Below, one piece after another: positions 57,159 to 64,000 of a DNA stretch of 64,000 nt. Position numbers and translations under genes: made by a program. Numbering within the stretch: the first letter of the stretch is position 1; each line of letters opens with the position of its first letter. The DNA is from JAGVSV01 sp050952845 (GTDB taxonomy: Bacteria; Bacillota; Clostridia; Christensenellales; Aristaeellaceae), in NCBI GenBank assembly GCA_050952845.1, contig JBMNLP010000001.1, forward strand, positions 3,100,001 through 3,164,000, read 5' to 3'. The notes under the pieces are model-generated. The model ran no database searches. It was not told the DNA's origin and saw only the letters and a list, made by a program, of their open reading frames with translations.

Positions 57159-57187
57159 ATTGTATATGGTTTGAGGTGGCGCTGCAA
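57159..57187 (-). promoter_or_regulatory. Promoter of addA
   Basis: On the minus strand TTGCAG (57182-57187), 17-bp spacer, TACAAT (57159-57164). Confidence 0.55.
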
Positions 57188-57233
57188 GGAGCGACGTCTG
57201 CCAGGGAAATTGCCGGATTCCCCTGTTTTTGGA

Positions 57234-57262
57234 TTCAAAACCTGTGCCCGATGTGGTATGAT
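57234..57262 (+). promoter_or_regulatory. Candidate promoter of the DMT transporter
   Basis: TTCAAA at 57234-57239, 17-bp spacer, TATGAT at 57257-57262. The -35 box is weak. It is divergent from the addA promoter. Confidence 0.45.
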
Positions 57263-57289
57263 GGCGCCAAACATTTCAGGAGGATGCGC

Positions 57290-58171
57290 ATGACGACAGG
57301 ACAGACAAAGCCGGGTCTGGGCGTGCTGCTGGTGGTGGCAGGCTGCGCGTTGTGGAGTTTTTCAGGCGTGTTGAGCAAATGGACGCCCTGGGGGCCGCTA
57401 TCCATCGTGGGCATACGCGCCGTGTCCGCAGCGCTGGTGTTCGGTTGGCTGCGCGGGGACTTCCGCGTCCGCCTCACGCGCGGCAACTGGCTGGGCGCGG
57501 TGGGCGTGGCATTCACATCGCTGTTGTTCGTGGTTGCCACCAAAATGACCACCGCTGCCAACGCCATCGTGCTGCAATACGCGATGCCGGTGTTTGTTAT
57601 ATTAGCCTGCTACCTGTTGTTCGGGCAGAAGCCTTCAGGGCTGGACATCGCCGCCGCTGTTGTAACCATGGTGGGCGTGGCGCTGTGCTTTGTATCGGGT
57701 TTGACAACGGGCAACCCCGCGGGCGACGCGTTGGCGCTGCTGAGCGCCGTGACATTTTCCATGGTGTTTTTTGCGGCGCGGATGCCCGATGCCGACCCGA
57801 TGGACTATGTCTACCTGGGCAACCTGCTGCTGAGCGTTTTTGTGTTCACCATTCCTTTTGACGAAGGTTTTATCGTCACTGTGCCCACCGTCATGGCTGC
57901 GCTGGCGCTGTGCATATGCCTGACGGGCGGCTATCTGTTGTTTTCTCAGGGCATGAAAGCCGGGGTCAGCCCGGTCGCCGCCGCCATTGTTGCCAACATT
58001 GAGCCTGTGCTGAACCCCATTTGGGTGTTCCTGGCGCTGGGCGAGATGCCGGGCTGGCTGACCATTTGGGGCGCGCTGCTGGTGATCGGCGCCGTAACGG
58101 CCTATGGCATCCTCAACGCCAGGCGCACGGAACGGGGCATGCGCAGGGCAAACGCTTCCAAAAGCACGTAG
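57290..58171 (+). CDS. EamA/DMT-family transporter
   Basis: A 293-residue membrane protein with about ten predicted helices in two EamA repeats. The second repeat carries VSPVAAAIVANIEPVLNPIW, a typical conserved turn. Members export amino acids, metabolites or drugs. The ATG at 57290 is used because CAGGAGG lies 6 nt upstream. The substrate is unknown. It is followed by azlCD, also an export system. Confidence 0.85.
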   Translation: MTTGQTKPGLGVLLVVAGCALWSFSGVLSKWTPWGPLSIVGIRAVSAALVFGWLRGDFRVRLTRGNWLGAVGVAFTSLLFVVATKMTTAANAIVLQYAMPVFVILACYLLFGQKPSGLDIAAAVVTMVGVALCFVSGLTTGNPAGDALALLSAVTFSMVFFAARMPDADPMDYVYLGNLLLSVFVFTIPFDEGFIVTVPTVMAALALCICLTGGYLLFSQGMKAGVSPVAAAIVANIEPVLNPIWVFLALGEMPGWLTIWGALLVIGAVTAYGILNARRTERGMRRANASKST

Positions 58172-58286
58172 CCATTGTACGGCAGCTGGTTGGCAGCTTT
58201 TTTCTGAAAAACCGAAATAAAACATCCCGGTGCTTTTTTCCCGTCGTCCTTTGGGATAGAATATGCTATCAAAACGGTGAGGAGGC

Positions 58287-58988
58287 ATGGCAACAGTGAG
58301 AAAAGCGTTCAGGGCTGCATTCCCCCTCACCCTCCCCGTCATGGCGGGGTACCTGGTGCTGGGGTTTGGCTTTGGATTGCTGCTGGAATCCAAGGGGTAT
58401 GGCATCAGCTGGGCCCTCATCATGAGCGTGTCAATCTACGCCGGCGCCATGCAGTATATGGCGGTGGACCTGCTGGCAGGCGGCGCGTCGCTGATATCCT
58501 GTGCGCTGATGACGCTGCTGATCAACGCCCGGCACCTGTTCTATGGCTTGTCGCTGCTGGATAAATACAAGGGCATGGGATGGAAAAAGCCTGCGCTGAT
58601 CTTCCAGCTGACCGACGAAACCTACTCCCTGGTTTGTGTGACCGAACCGCCCCCTGGGGTGGATAAAGGTTGGTTTTACCTGACGATATCGTCGCTGAAC
58701 CATTTATACTGGATTGTGGGCGGCATGGCCGGCACCGCGGCGGGCAGCCTGTTTGGGCTGAATACCGCCGGTGTGTCTTTTTCCATGACGGCGCTGTTTG
58801 TGGTAATCTTTACCGACCAGTGGTTGAAAAACCGCAACAAGCTGCCCGCGGCGGTGGGCGTCGGTGTGACGCTCGTCTGCCTGCTGGTGTTCGGGCCCGA
58901 TCGCTTTATCATCCCCGCCATGGCGGGCATCGCGCTGGCGCTGGTGGCGCTGAAGAATAAAATCCCTGCCGGGGAGGCTGCGCCATGA
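58287..58988 (+). CDS. azlC: Branched-chain amino acid exporter, large subunit
   Basis: A 233-residue AzlC/YgaZ-type membrane protein that pairs with the small AzlD to export branched-chain amino acids or analogues. It has about seven helices, with the conserved N-terminal PVMAGYLVLGFGFGLL and INARHLFYGLSLL motifs. GGTGAGGAGG precedes the ATG. It overlaps azlD by ATGA. Confidence 0.9.
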   Translation: MATVRKAFRAAFPLTLPVMAGYLVLGFGFGLLLESKGYGISWALIMSVSIYAGAMQYMAVDLLAGGASLISCALMTLLINARHLFYGLSLLDKYKGMGWKKPALIFQLTDETYSLVCVTEPPPGVDKGWFYLTISSLNHLYWIVGGMAGTAAGSLFGLNTAGVSFSMTALFVVIFTDQWLKNRNKLPAAVGVGVTLVCLLVFGPDRFIIPAMAGIALALVALKNKIPAGEAAP

Positions 58989-59314
58989 GCGCGGGGTTCA
59001 CAGCCCTGCAAATTGCAGTGATCGCCGCGGTGACGGCGCTGCTGCGCTTTCTGCCTTTCCTGGCCTTCCCGCCGGGCAGAAAAACGCCGCCCGTTATCGC
59101 CTATCTCAGCCGTGCGCTGCCGCCTGCCGTCATCGGCATGCTGGTGATATACTGCCTGAAGGATACCGCTCCCTTTGCCCCGCCTTACGCGCTGCCCGAA
59201 ATCATATCGGTGGCGCTGGTGGTGGTGACCTATCTATGGAAAAAAAGCCCGCTGATCAGCATCGCGGGCGGCACGTTGTGCTATATGCTGCTGGTGCAGG
59301 TTGTGTTTGTATAG
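58985..59314 (+). CDS. azlD: Branched-chain amino acid exporter, small subunit
   Basis: A 109-residue AzlD/YgaH-type protein with three or four helices and the conserved RFLPFLAFPPGRKTPPVI and LSRALPPAVIGMLVIY stretches. Its ATG overlaps the azlC stop by 4 bp, which supports equal amounts of both subunits. Confidence 0.88.
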   Translation: MSAGFTALQIAVIAAVTALLRFLPFLAFPPGRKTPPVIAYLSRALPPAVIGMLVIYCLKDTAPFAPPYALPEIISVALVVVTYLWKKSPLISIAGGTLCYMLLVQVVFV

Positions 59315-59496
59315 GCATTCCGAAGGATAGAACAATTATGCAGGCGAAGGAGGAACATTCGGTTTCGTCTGTAGAAAATAACTTCATAAAGTATATTATT
59401 TAAAATATTGAATAAATATCAAGTTCGATTACCCAATATATTCTATGTTGTTTCGTCAGAATTTAAAAACAGGCATAATGTTTATAGCAATTTAAC

Positions 59497-60003
59497 TTAA
59501 CAAAGCGCATAACCATCGTGTCTGAACCAAGCAGCGATGTCATCAAGAGATATGGCATCCAGAGCTTGTAAAATAGCATGATCCATCAAATCTTTGGTTC
59601 TTATCTTGAGTTTTCTCAGGATGGCTTTGACTTTCGACCACAATAGCTCAATTGGGTTCAAGTCTGGACTGTAAGGTGGCAGATACATGACGGAAGCACC
59701 TACCGCCTCAATGGCTCCAGCAATCCCTTTGACCTTATGTGAACTCAAGTTGTCCATGATGACGATGTCTCCCGGCTTAAGTGAAGGTGCAAGCATGTGT
59801 TCAACATAAGCCTTGAACAAGTCCCCGTTGAGGGCGCCTTCAAACACCAAAGGAACCATGGTCCCATCCATGCGAACGGATGATAGGATCGATGTCCGCT
59901 CAAATCGCGTATCAGGCATTGCTTCCCTTACACGTTGGTGACTGGATGAACGTCCATAGATACGGGTCATGCCGGTGTTGATACCACTCTCATCTAAGAA
60001 CAC
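59497..60003 (-). CDS. IS630 transposase, catalytic part (second frame)
   Basis: A 168-residue DDE part with FLDESGIN, IVIMDNLSSHK and YSPDLNPIELLWSK, the three acidic catalytic motifs. The same frame continues upstream without an ATG back to the A9 run at 60096-60104 and there joins the first frame. The residues in between read as a normal transposase linker. It is therefore the C-terminal half of one enzyme, reached by a +1 slip, or a broken gene. Confidence 0.85.
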   Translation of the reverse strand: MFLDESGINTGMTRIYGRSSSHQRVREAMPDTRFERTSILSSVRMDGTMVPLVFEGALNGDLFKAYVEHMLAPSLKPGDIVIMDNLSSHKVKGIAGAIEAVGASVMYLPPYSPDLNPIELLWSKVKAILRKLKIRTKDLMDHAILQALDAISLDDIAAWFRHDGYALC

Positions 60004-60016
60004 CAGGCGATGAGGA

Positions 60017-60439
60017 TCAAGGGTCGCCTGGTGATCTTTCCATTGTTTTCGCTGTAGACGGATATCTTCCCTGTCTTGTTCCGCCGCGTAACCCGTTTTT
60101 TTTTCGCACGAACCCTAACTTATACTTTATGATCTTGCATAGCGCAGCTTCACTCAAAGGAAGCGAATACTCTTCTATCAACTCCCGCAATGTCACATCA
60201 GGCTGTCTCTTGATTCGTTCCCTGATTATTTCAAGGGTTTCGGGACTTAACCTGGGTTTCCTTCCATTGTTGAGCGGACGCGCTTCATGACTTCCCGTTT
60301 CTCGGTACAGACGGAGCAATCGCACAATCGTACTTTGGTTTACTTCCTTTTCACGTGCTATTTGGGCGATTGTATCCCCACGCTCCCGGGCTTTGATGAT
60401 CCTGATCCTCATATCATTGGATAATGGTGCTGGCATCAT
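60017..60439 (-). CDS. IS630 transposase, DNA-binding part (first frame)
   Basis: About 140 residues with two helix-turn-helix units (AQIAREKEVNQSTIVRLLRLY and a second near TLRELIEEYSLPLSEAALCKI). The last 20-25 residues, after KLGFVRKKN, do not fit the family and follow the A9 run, so they are probably read past the slip site. AGGAGG lies 5 nt before the ATG at 60439. Confidence 0.8.
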   Translation of the reverse strand: MMPAPLSNDMRIRIIKARERGDTIAQIAREKEVNQSTIVRLLRLYRETGSHEARPLNNGRKPRLSPETLEIIRERIKRQPDVTLRELIEEYSLPLSEAALCKIIKYKLGFVRKKNGLRGGTRQGRYPSTAKTMERSPGDP

Positions 60440-60548
60440 ATTCACCTCCTCTATTACAATATAACATACGGGCTGTGTTTTGTAAAATTGCTATATTAAC
60501 TGTTGTTTTAAAAAAGTAGAATTGAAAAGTTAGGAATTAATATTATGC

Positions 60549-60577
60549 TTGCCACCATCCCTAACATTGAGTATAAT
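60549..60577 (+). promoter_or_regulatory. Promoter of the 60.6-kb importer operon
   Basis: TTGCCA at 60549-60554, 17-bp spacer, TATAAT at 60572-60577, 53 bp before the start codon. The IS element ends 54 bp upstream, so the promoter itself is intact. Confidence 0.7.
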
Positions 60578-60630
60578 AACTATACAATTAAAAATCTTGC
60601 CACTTAAAATTCATGAGAGGAGGATCTAGG

Positions 60631-61578
60631 TTGAATAAAACGCTGCATCAAGCGCAACAACAAACCCGCTTAAAGAAACGTTGGATGCAAGACATTAAAC
60701 CAGAATGGCAGCTTTATGTCATATTATTTTTTCCGCTTCTATGGTTGATTGTATTTAGTTATGTACCGATGTACGGTATATTAATTTCATTTACCAAATA
60801 TAACATCGCCAACGGTTTGTTGGACAGTAAGTGGATTGGCTTGGAGAATTTTTATCGCTTTTTTTCTACGCCTTCTGCAATGAGTACAGTTACAAATACA
60901 GTTAGAGTCAGTTTGTATGCTTTGATCGCTGGTATTCCCTGCCCAATCATTTTGGCTATTCTATTAAATGAGTGTCGGTTGCTATGGTTCAAAAAAAGTG
61001 TTCAGATGGTTACTTACGCTCCTTACTTCATCTCCACAGTTGTTTTGGTTGCTATGATGTTTCAGATGTTCGATCAGCACAATGGTATCGTGAATCAGTT
61101 CATAAAGTTGTTTGGCTTCAAATCTATCAACTTCATGAGCAAGAGGAACATGTTCCGCCACATGTACGTCTGGTCTGGTGTATGGCAAGGCACAGGTTTT
61201 AATGCCATTATTTATATTTCTGCCCTTAACAGTGTGGACCCTTCACTACATGAAGCTGCCATGATTGACGGTGCTACTCGTTTGCAGCGCATTCGTTACA
61301 TCGATATGCCCGGCATCATCCCTACAGCCGTTATCCTGTTCATTTTAAGCTGTGGTTCTATTATGAATGTTGGTTTTGAAAAAGTGTTTTTGATGCAAAA
61401 TTCTGCCAACCTGCGTGTGTCTGAAGTACTGTCTACCTACATTTATAAAATGGGCTTGATCAATTTGGATTATGGCTATTCATCTGCGGTTAACTTGTTT
61501 AATTCCTGCATCAATTTGATCTTGGTTGTATTTGTTAATAGCATTGCTCGCAAAGCAGGCGATACCAGTTTATGGTAA
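60631..61578 (+). CDS. Lpl-type importer permease, first subunit
   Basis: A 315-residue LplB-like membrane protein with about six spans and the coupling loop SLHEAAMIDGATRLQRI. The start is TTG at 60631 with GAGAGGAGG 7 nt upstream; the product begins MNKTLHQAQQ. The gene and its neighbours are AT-rich, with many codons ending in A or T, unlike the rest of the window, so they may be acquired. Confidence 0.87.
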   Translation: MNKTLHQAQQQTRLKKRWMQDIKPEWQLYVILFFPLLWLIVFSYVPMYGILISFTKYNIANGLLDSKWIGLENFYRFFSTPSAMSTVTNTVRVSLYALIAGIPCPIILAILLNECRLLWFKKSVQMVTYAPYFISTVVLVAMMFQMFDQHNGIVNQFIKLFGFKSINFMSKRNMFRHMYVWSGVWQGTGFNAIIYISALNSVDPSLHEAAMIDGATRLQRIRYIDMPGIIPTAVILFILSCGSIMNVGFEKVFLMQNSANLRVSEVLSTYIYKMGLINLDYGYSSAVNLFNSCINLILVVFVNSIARKAGDTSLW

Positions 61579-61590
61579 GGAAGTTAGAAA

Positions 61591-62496
61591 ATGAACAAGA
61601 AGAAAAATGACAGAATGTTTCTAAACTGGGATGATCGAATGTTTAATCTTATTACCTATCTGCTATTGATAGTCATCAGCGTCATCATGCTTTATCCGCT
61701 GATTTATGTGTTTAGTGCATCTTTTTCCTCTACAAATGCTGTTGTATCTGGCCGTGTTTGGCTTTGGCCGGTGGAACCTACCGTCATTGCTTACAAACAA
61801 GTACTAAAGAACAACCAAATTATCACCGGTTATATCAACAGCATCATCTACTCATTAGGGGGCACAGTGGTAAGTGTAGCGCTTTCGTTAGCGGGCGGCT
61901 ATGCTCTTTCCAGTAAAAAATTGGTAGGCAGCAACCTGTTTAATCGGCTGTTCATTTTCGCCACCTTGTTTTCCGGTGGTATGATTCCATTCTATCTGGT
62001 TGTTCGCGGTTTTGGCATGATCAACACTCGTTGGTCCCTGATCATTCCTAACGCACTGAATGTATTCCATATTATGCTAATGCGTACACATGTCCGCACT
62101 GCTGTTCCGGAGGAAATGCTGGAAGCGGCAGTCATTGATGGCTGTGGTCATTTTCGCAAGCTGTTCATGATGGTGGTTCCGCTGTCTGGTTCCATACTGG
62201 CAGTGCTTAGCTTATATTGTATTGTTGGCCAATGGAATTCCTATTTTAATGCTCTGATGTTTCTAAGCAATTATGATTATTATCCGTTGCAGATTGTTCT
62301 ACGAGAGATCCTGATTATGAACACGTTGAATATTGAATCAATCACAGATATTTCCATGTTAGAACTCAAGCAAGGCTTGGCGGACATCATGAAGTATGCG
62401 TTGATTGTTATTGCAAGTGCGCCGTTGATCATCGCCTATCCCTTTGTTCAGAAGTTTTTTGTTAAGGGTGTAACTCTCGGTAGCATGAAAGGCTGA
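61591..62496 (+). CDS. Lpl-type importer permease, second subunit
   Basis: A 301-residue LplC-like membrane protein with about six spans and coupling loop EMLEAAVIDGCGHFRKLF, ending FFVKGVTLGSMKG. It starts 12 bp after the first permease, with AAGGAAG upstream. It is AT-rich like its neighbours. Confidence 0.87.
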   Translation: MNKKKNDRMFLNWDDRMFNLITYLLLIVISVIMLYPLIYVFSASFSSTNAVVSGRVWLWPVEPTVIAYKQVLKNNQIITGYINSIIYSLGGTVVSVALSLAGGYALSSKKLVGSNLFNRLFIFATLFSGGMIPFYLVVRGFGMINTRWSLIIPNALNVFHIMLMRTHVRTAVPEEMLEAAVIDGCGHFRKLFMMVVPLSGSILAVLSLYCIVGQWNSYFNALMFLSNYDYYPLQIVLREILIMNTLNIESITDISMLELKQGLADIMKYALIVIASAPLIIAYPFVQKFFVKGVTLGSMKG

Positions 62497-62546
62497 TGTT
62501 GTTTGAAATCAATGCAGCAAATGTATTGAAATAAAGGAGGTTTACC

Positions 62547-64000
62547 ATGAACAAGAGAATCCTGTCCCTATTCCTATCGCTCGTGACTGTCCTGACGATG
62601 ACAATTACGGTAGTGGCTGAAGAAGCTGCAGTACGCGAACTGAATATCGTCGCCGTTAAGCCAGCGACTGTTGAGGACTATGAGACCAACGACTTCACCC
62701 TATGGCTTGAGGAAAAAAGCGGTATCCATATCAATTTCGTCCAGTTGCCTTCAGATGGCATTACCGAGAAAGTTGCCATGATGATTGCCGGTAATGATCT
62801 ACCAGATGCTTTCATGGGATGCAGTTTCACAACGGATTCCCTGTTGCAGTATGGTCAGTCTGGTATCTTATTGCCTCTGGATGACTTGCTGGAAGAACAC
62901 GCACCTAATTTTCTGAAAGCCATGGAGTACTTTGAACATGGGTTGGATCTGATCCGTCAGGCTGATGGCAATATTTATAGTCTTCCCAGTATCAACCCCT
63001 GTTATCATTGTACCTATGCTAACAAGATGTGGATAAACACTGTATGGCTTGATAATCTGGGTCTTGCAACTCCTACTACTATCGATGAGTTCACCGAGGT
63101 TCTACGTGCTTTCCGTGACAACGATGCTAATGGCAATGGTGATCCTTCCGACGAGATTCCGCTTGCTGGTTCTTCTGATGGTTGGTATACTCAAAGCTAC
63201 ACCTACCTGATCAATAGTTTCCTATATTTTGATAACAGAAAGAACGGCTTCATGCTGGATGATAACAAAGAAGTCTACAATGCCCTGAACAAAGAAGAGT
63301 TCCGCAACGCACTAAGCTATCTGAATATGCTGTATGAGGAGGGGCTGCTTTACGAAGGGTCCTTGACACAAACTAATGATCAACTAAAGAAGTTGGTGGA
63401 GAATCCTAACGGGAATCTGGTTGGTGCCACAACTGCTGGCTATGGTGGGCAGATTGCTTCTGAGATAGGCAATGAGCGTTATCGTGAGTATTTTGCTATT
63501 GAGCCGCTGAAAGGACCTGAGGGTGTCAAATATGCCATGAGTGCCTTGCAACTGCCTTCTGTTGGACAATTTGTTATCACCTCTGCTTGCGAGGAGCCCA
63601 CTTTGGCTTTGGAGTATGCTGACTATTTCTATACCTCCGAGGTTACCGCAAGTTTGTTTAACGGCATCGAGGGAGTTGGCTGGCGTTGGGCTAAGGAAGG
63701 AGAAATCGGCTTCAATGGCGAACCAGCTCAGTGGGCTGCTGTTGCGTACTATAGTGGTGATACAGGCGATACGCAAAACTACTGCTGGACCCAGACTGGT
63801 ATTTACAATTTCTCCGCAGAGTGGCGCGGCAGTCAGGCTGTTGAAGAAGGCATTGATCTGCTCTCTGGTGAGGGCATGGAGTACATGTTACACAAGGTTA
63901 CTCAGGAAATGTACGAACCATATTCAGGGTTGCAGTATAATATTCCTACTCTAAACTACGACGAGAGTACTGTCAGACGTATCACTGATCTTGAGTATGA
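62547..64000 (+). CDS. Solute-binding protein, cut off at the window end
   Basis: At least 484 residues, with no stop inside the window. The frame starts at ATG 62547, after AAAGGAGG 6 nt upstream. It has a signal peptide (MNKRILSLFLSLVTVLTMT, cleavage near VVA-EE) and no lipobox cysteine. The mature part shows the LplA-type pattern, with WLEEKSGIHINFVQLPSD near the start and NDANGNGDPSDEIPLAG. It completes a permease-permease-binding protein importer for an unknown oligosaccharide. Confidence 0.85.
   Translation, partial: MNKRILSLFLSLVTVLTMTITVVAEEAAVRELNIVAVKPATVEDYETNDFTLWLEEKSGIHINFVQLPSDGITEKVAMMIAGNDLPDAFMGCSFTTDSLLQYGQSGILLPLDDLLEEHAPNFLKAMEYFEHGLDLIRQADGNIYSLPSINPCYHCTYANKMWINTVWLDNLGLATPTTIDEFTEVLRAFRDNDANGNGDPSDEIPLAGSSDGWYTQSYTYLINSFLYFDNRKNGFMLDDNKEVYNALNKEEFRNALSYLNMLYEEGLLYEGSLTQTNDQLKKLVENPNGNLVGATTAGYGGQIASEIGNERYREYFAIEPLKGPEGVKYAMSALQLPSVGQFVITSACEEPTLALEYADYFYTSEVTASLFNGIEGVGWRWAKEGEIGFNGEPAQWAAVAYYSGDTGDTQNYCWTQTGIYNFSAEWRGSQAVEEGIDLLSGEGMEYMLHKVTQEMYEPYSGLQYNIPTLNYDESTVRRITDLEY

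Larger units (their letters stand above)
59485..60493 (-). mobile_element. IS630-family insertion sequence
   Basis: About 1009 bp between TA dinucleotides (59483-59484 and 60494-60495), the target site expected for this family. The inverted ends are TATAGCAATTTAACTTAACA at the left and, read inward from the right, TATAGCAATTTTACAAAACA. The element holds a two-frame transposase on the minus strand. Only one copy is in the window. It sits just upstream of the importer promoter at 60549. Confidence 0.85.

Overview
The window reads as a chromosome segment of an uncultured Gram-positive-lineage bacterium, most likely class Clostridia (Bacillota). The evidence is the 16S/23S/5S operon, an IspH-ribosomal protein S1 fusion (a known clostridial arrangement), AddA-type recombination, GlmM and LCP cell-wall genes, and sigma-A-type promoters with 17-bp spacers. 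No closer assignment can be made without a 16S search. Most genes are GC-rich. The 2.9-4.7 kb transporter genes and especially the 59.3-64 kb segment are visibly AT-richer. LAYOUT, left half: 0-1.2 kb holds the end of a peptidoglycan-binding protein and a non-coding block of G-rich repeats. 1.2-6.8 kb is a carbohydrate ABC importer plus a large uncharacterised, probably glycan-active protein. 6.9-9.5 kb is a MerR regulator with membrane and zinc-ribbon parts, a small membrane protein and an ABC exporter. 9.7-17.0 kb is a Ugp-like importer followed by a glycerophosphodiesterase, a phosphodiesterase/pyrophosphatase and a HAD phosphatase. 17.2-19.4 kb is dCMP deaminase, an LCP protein and endonuclease III. 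19.4-21.2 kb is a GH13 glucanase. 21.3-28.1 kb is a 7x peptidoglycan-binding protein with an L,D-transpeptidase-like tail, then cmk, plsC and ispH-rpsA. LAYOUT, right half: 28.2-34.5 kb (minus) is a transglutaminase, a beta-CASP nuclease, an ABC exporter and three unknown genes. 34.7-38.2 kb (minus) is an Lpl-type sugar importer. 38.6-43.98 kb is an rRNA operon with tRNA-Asn, whose 23S gene carries a probable intervening sequence. 44.0-44.27 kb is a MITE-like element. 44.3-46.1 kb is a Na/Pi-PhoU protein. 46.3-51.2 kb (minus) is a sugar operon of aldolase, isomerase, FGGY kinase and UroD-like protein. 51.5-53.5 kb is glmM plus a GlmU-C-like acyltransferase. 53.5-57.1 kb is addA. 57.3-59.3 kb is a DMT transporter and azlCD. 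59.5-60.5 kb is an IS630-type element. 60.6-64.0 kb is a fourth importer, cut by the window end. HOW IT FITS TOGETHER: this is a saccharolytic, scavenging organism with four CUT1-type importers. None of the four binding proteins has a lipobox cysteine, which is unusual for a monoderm. Two clusters look like coherent and possibly under-described pathways: import and full dephosphorylation of glycerophosphodiesters (9.7-17.0 kb), and an isomerase/kinase/FBA-type aldolase route for an unidentified sugar (46.3-51.2 kb). No CRISPR array, phage, plasmid or recognisable defence system was seen.
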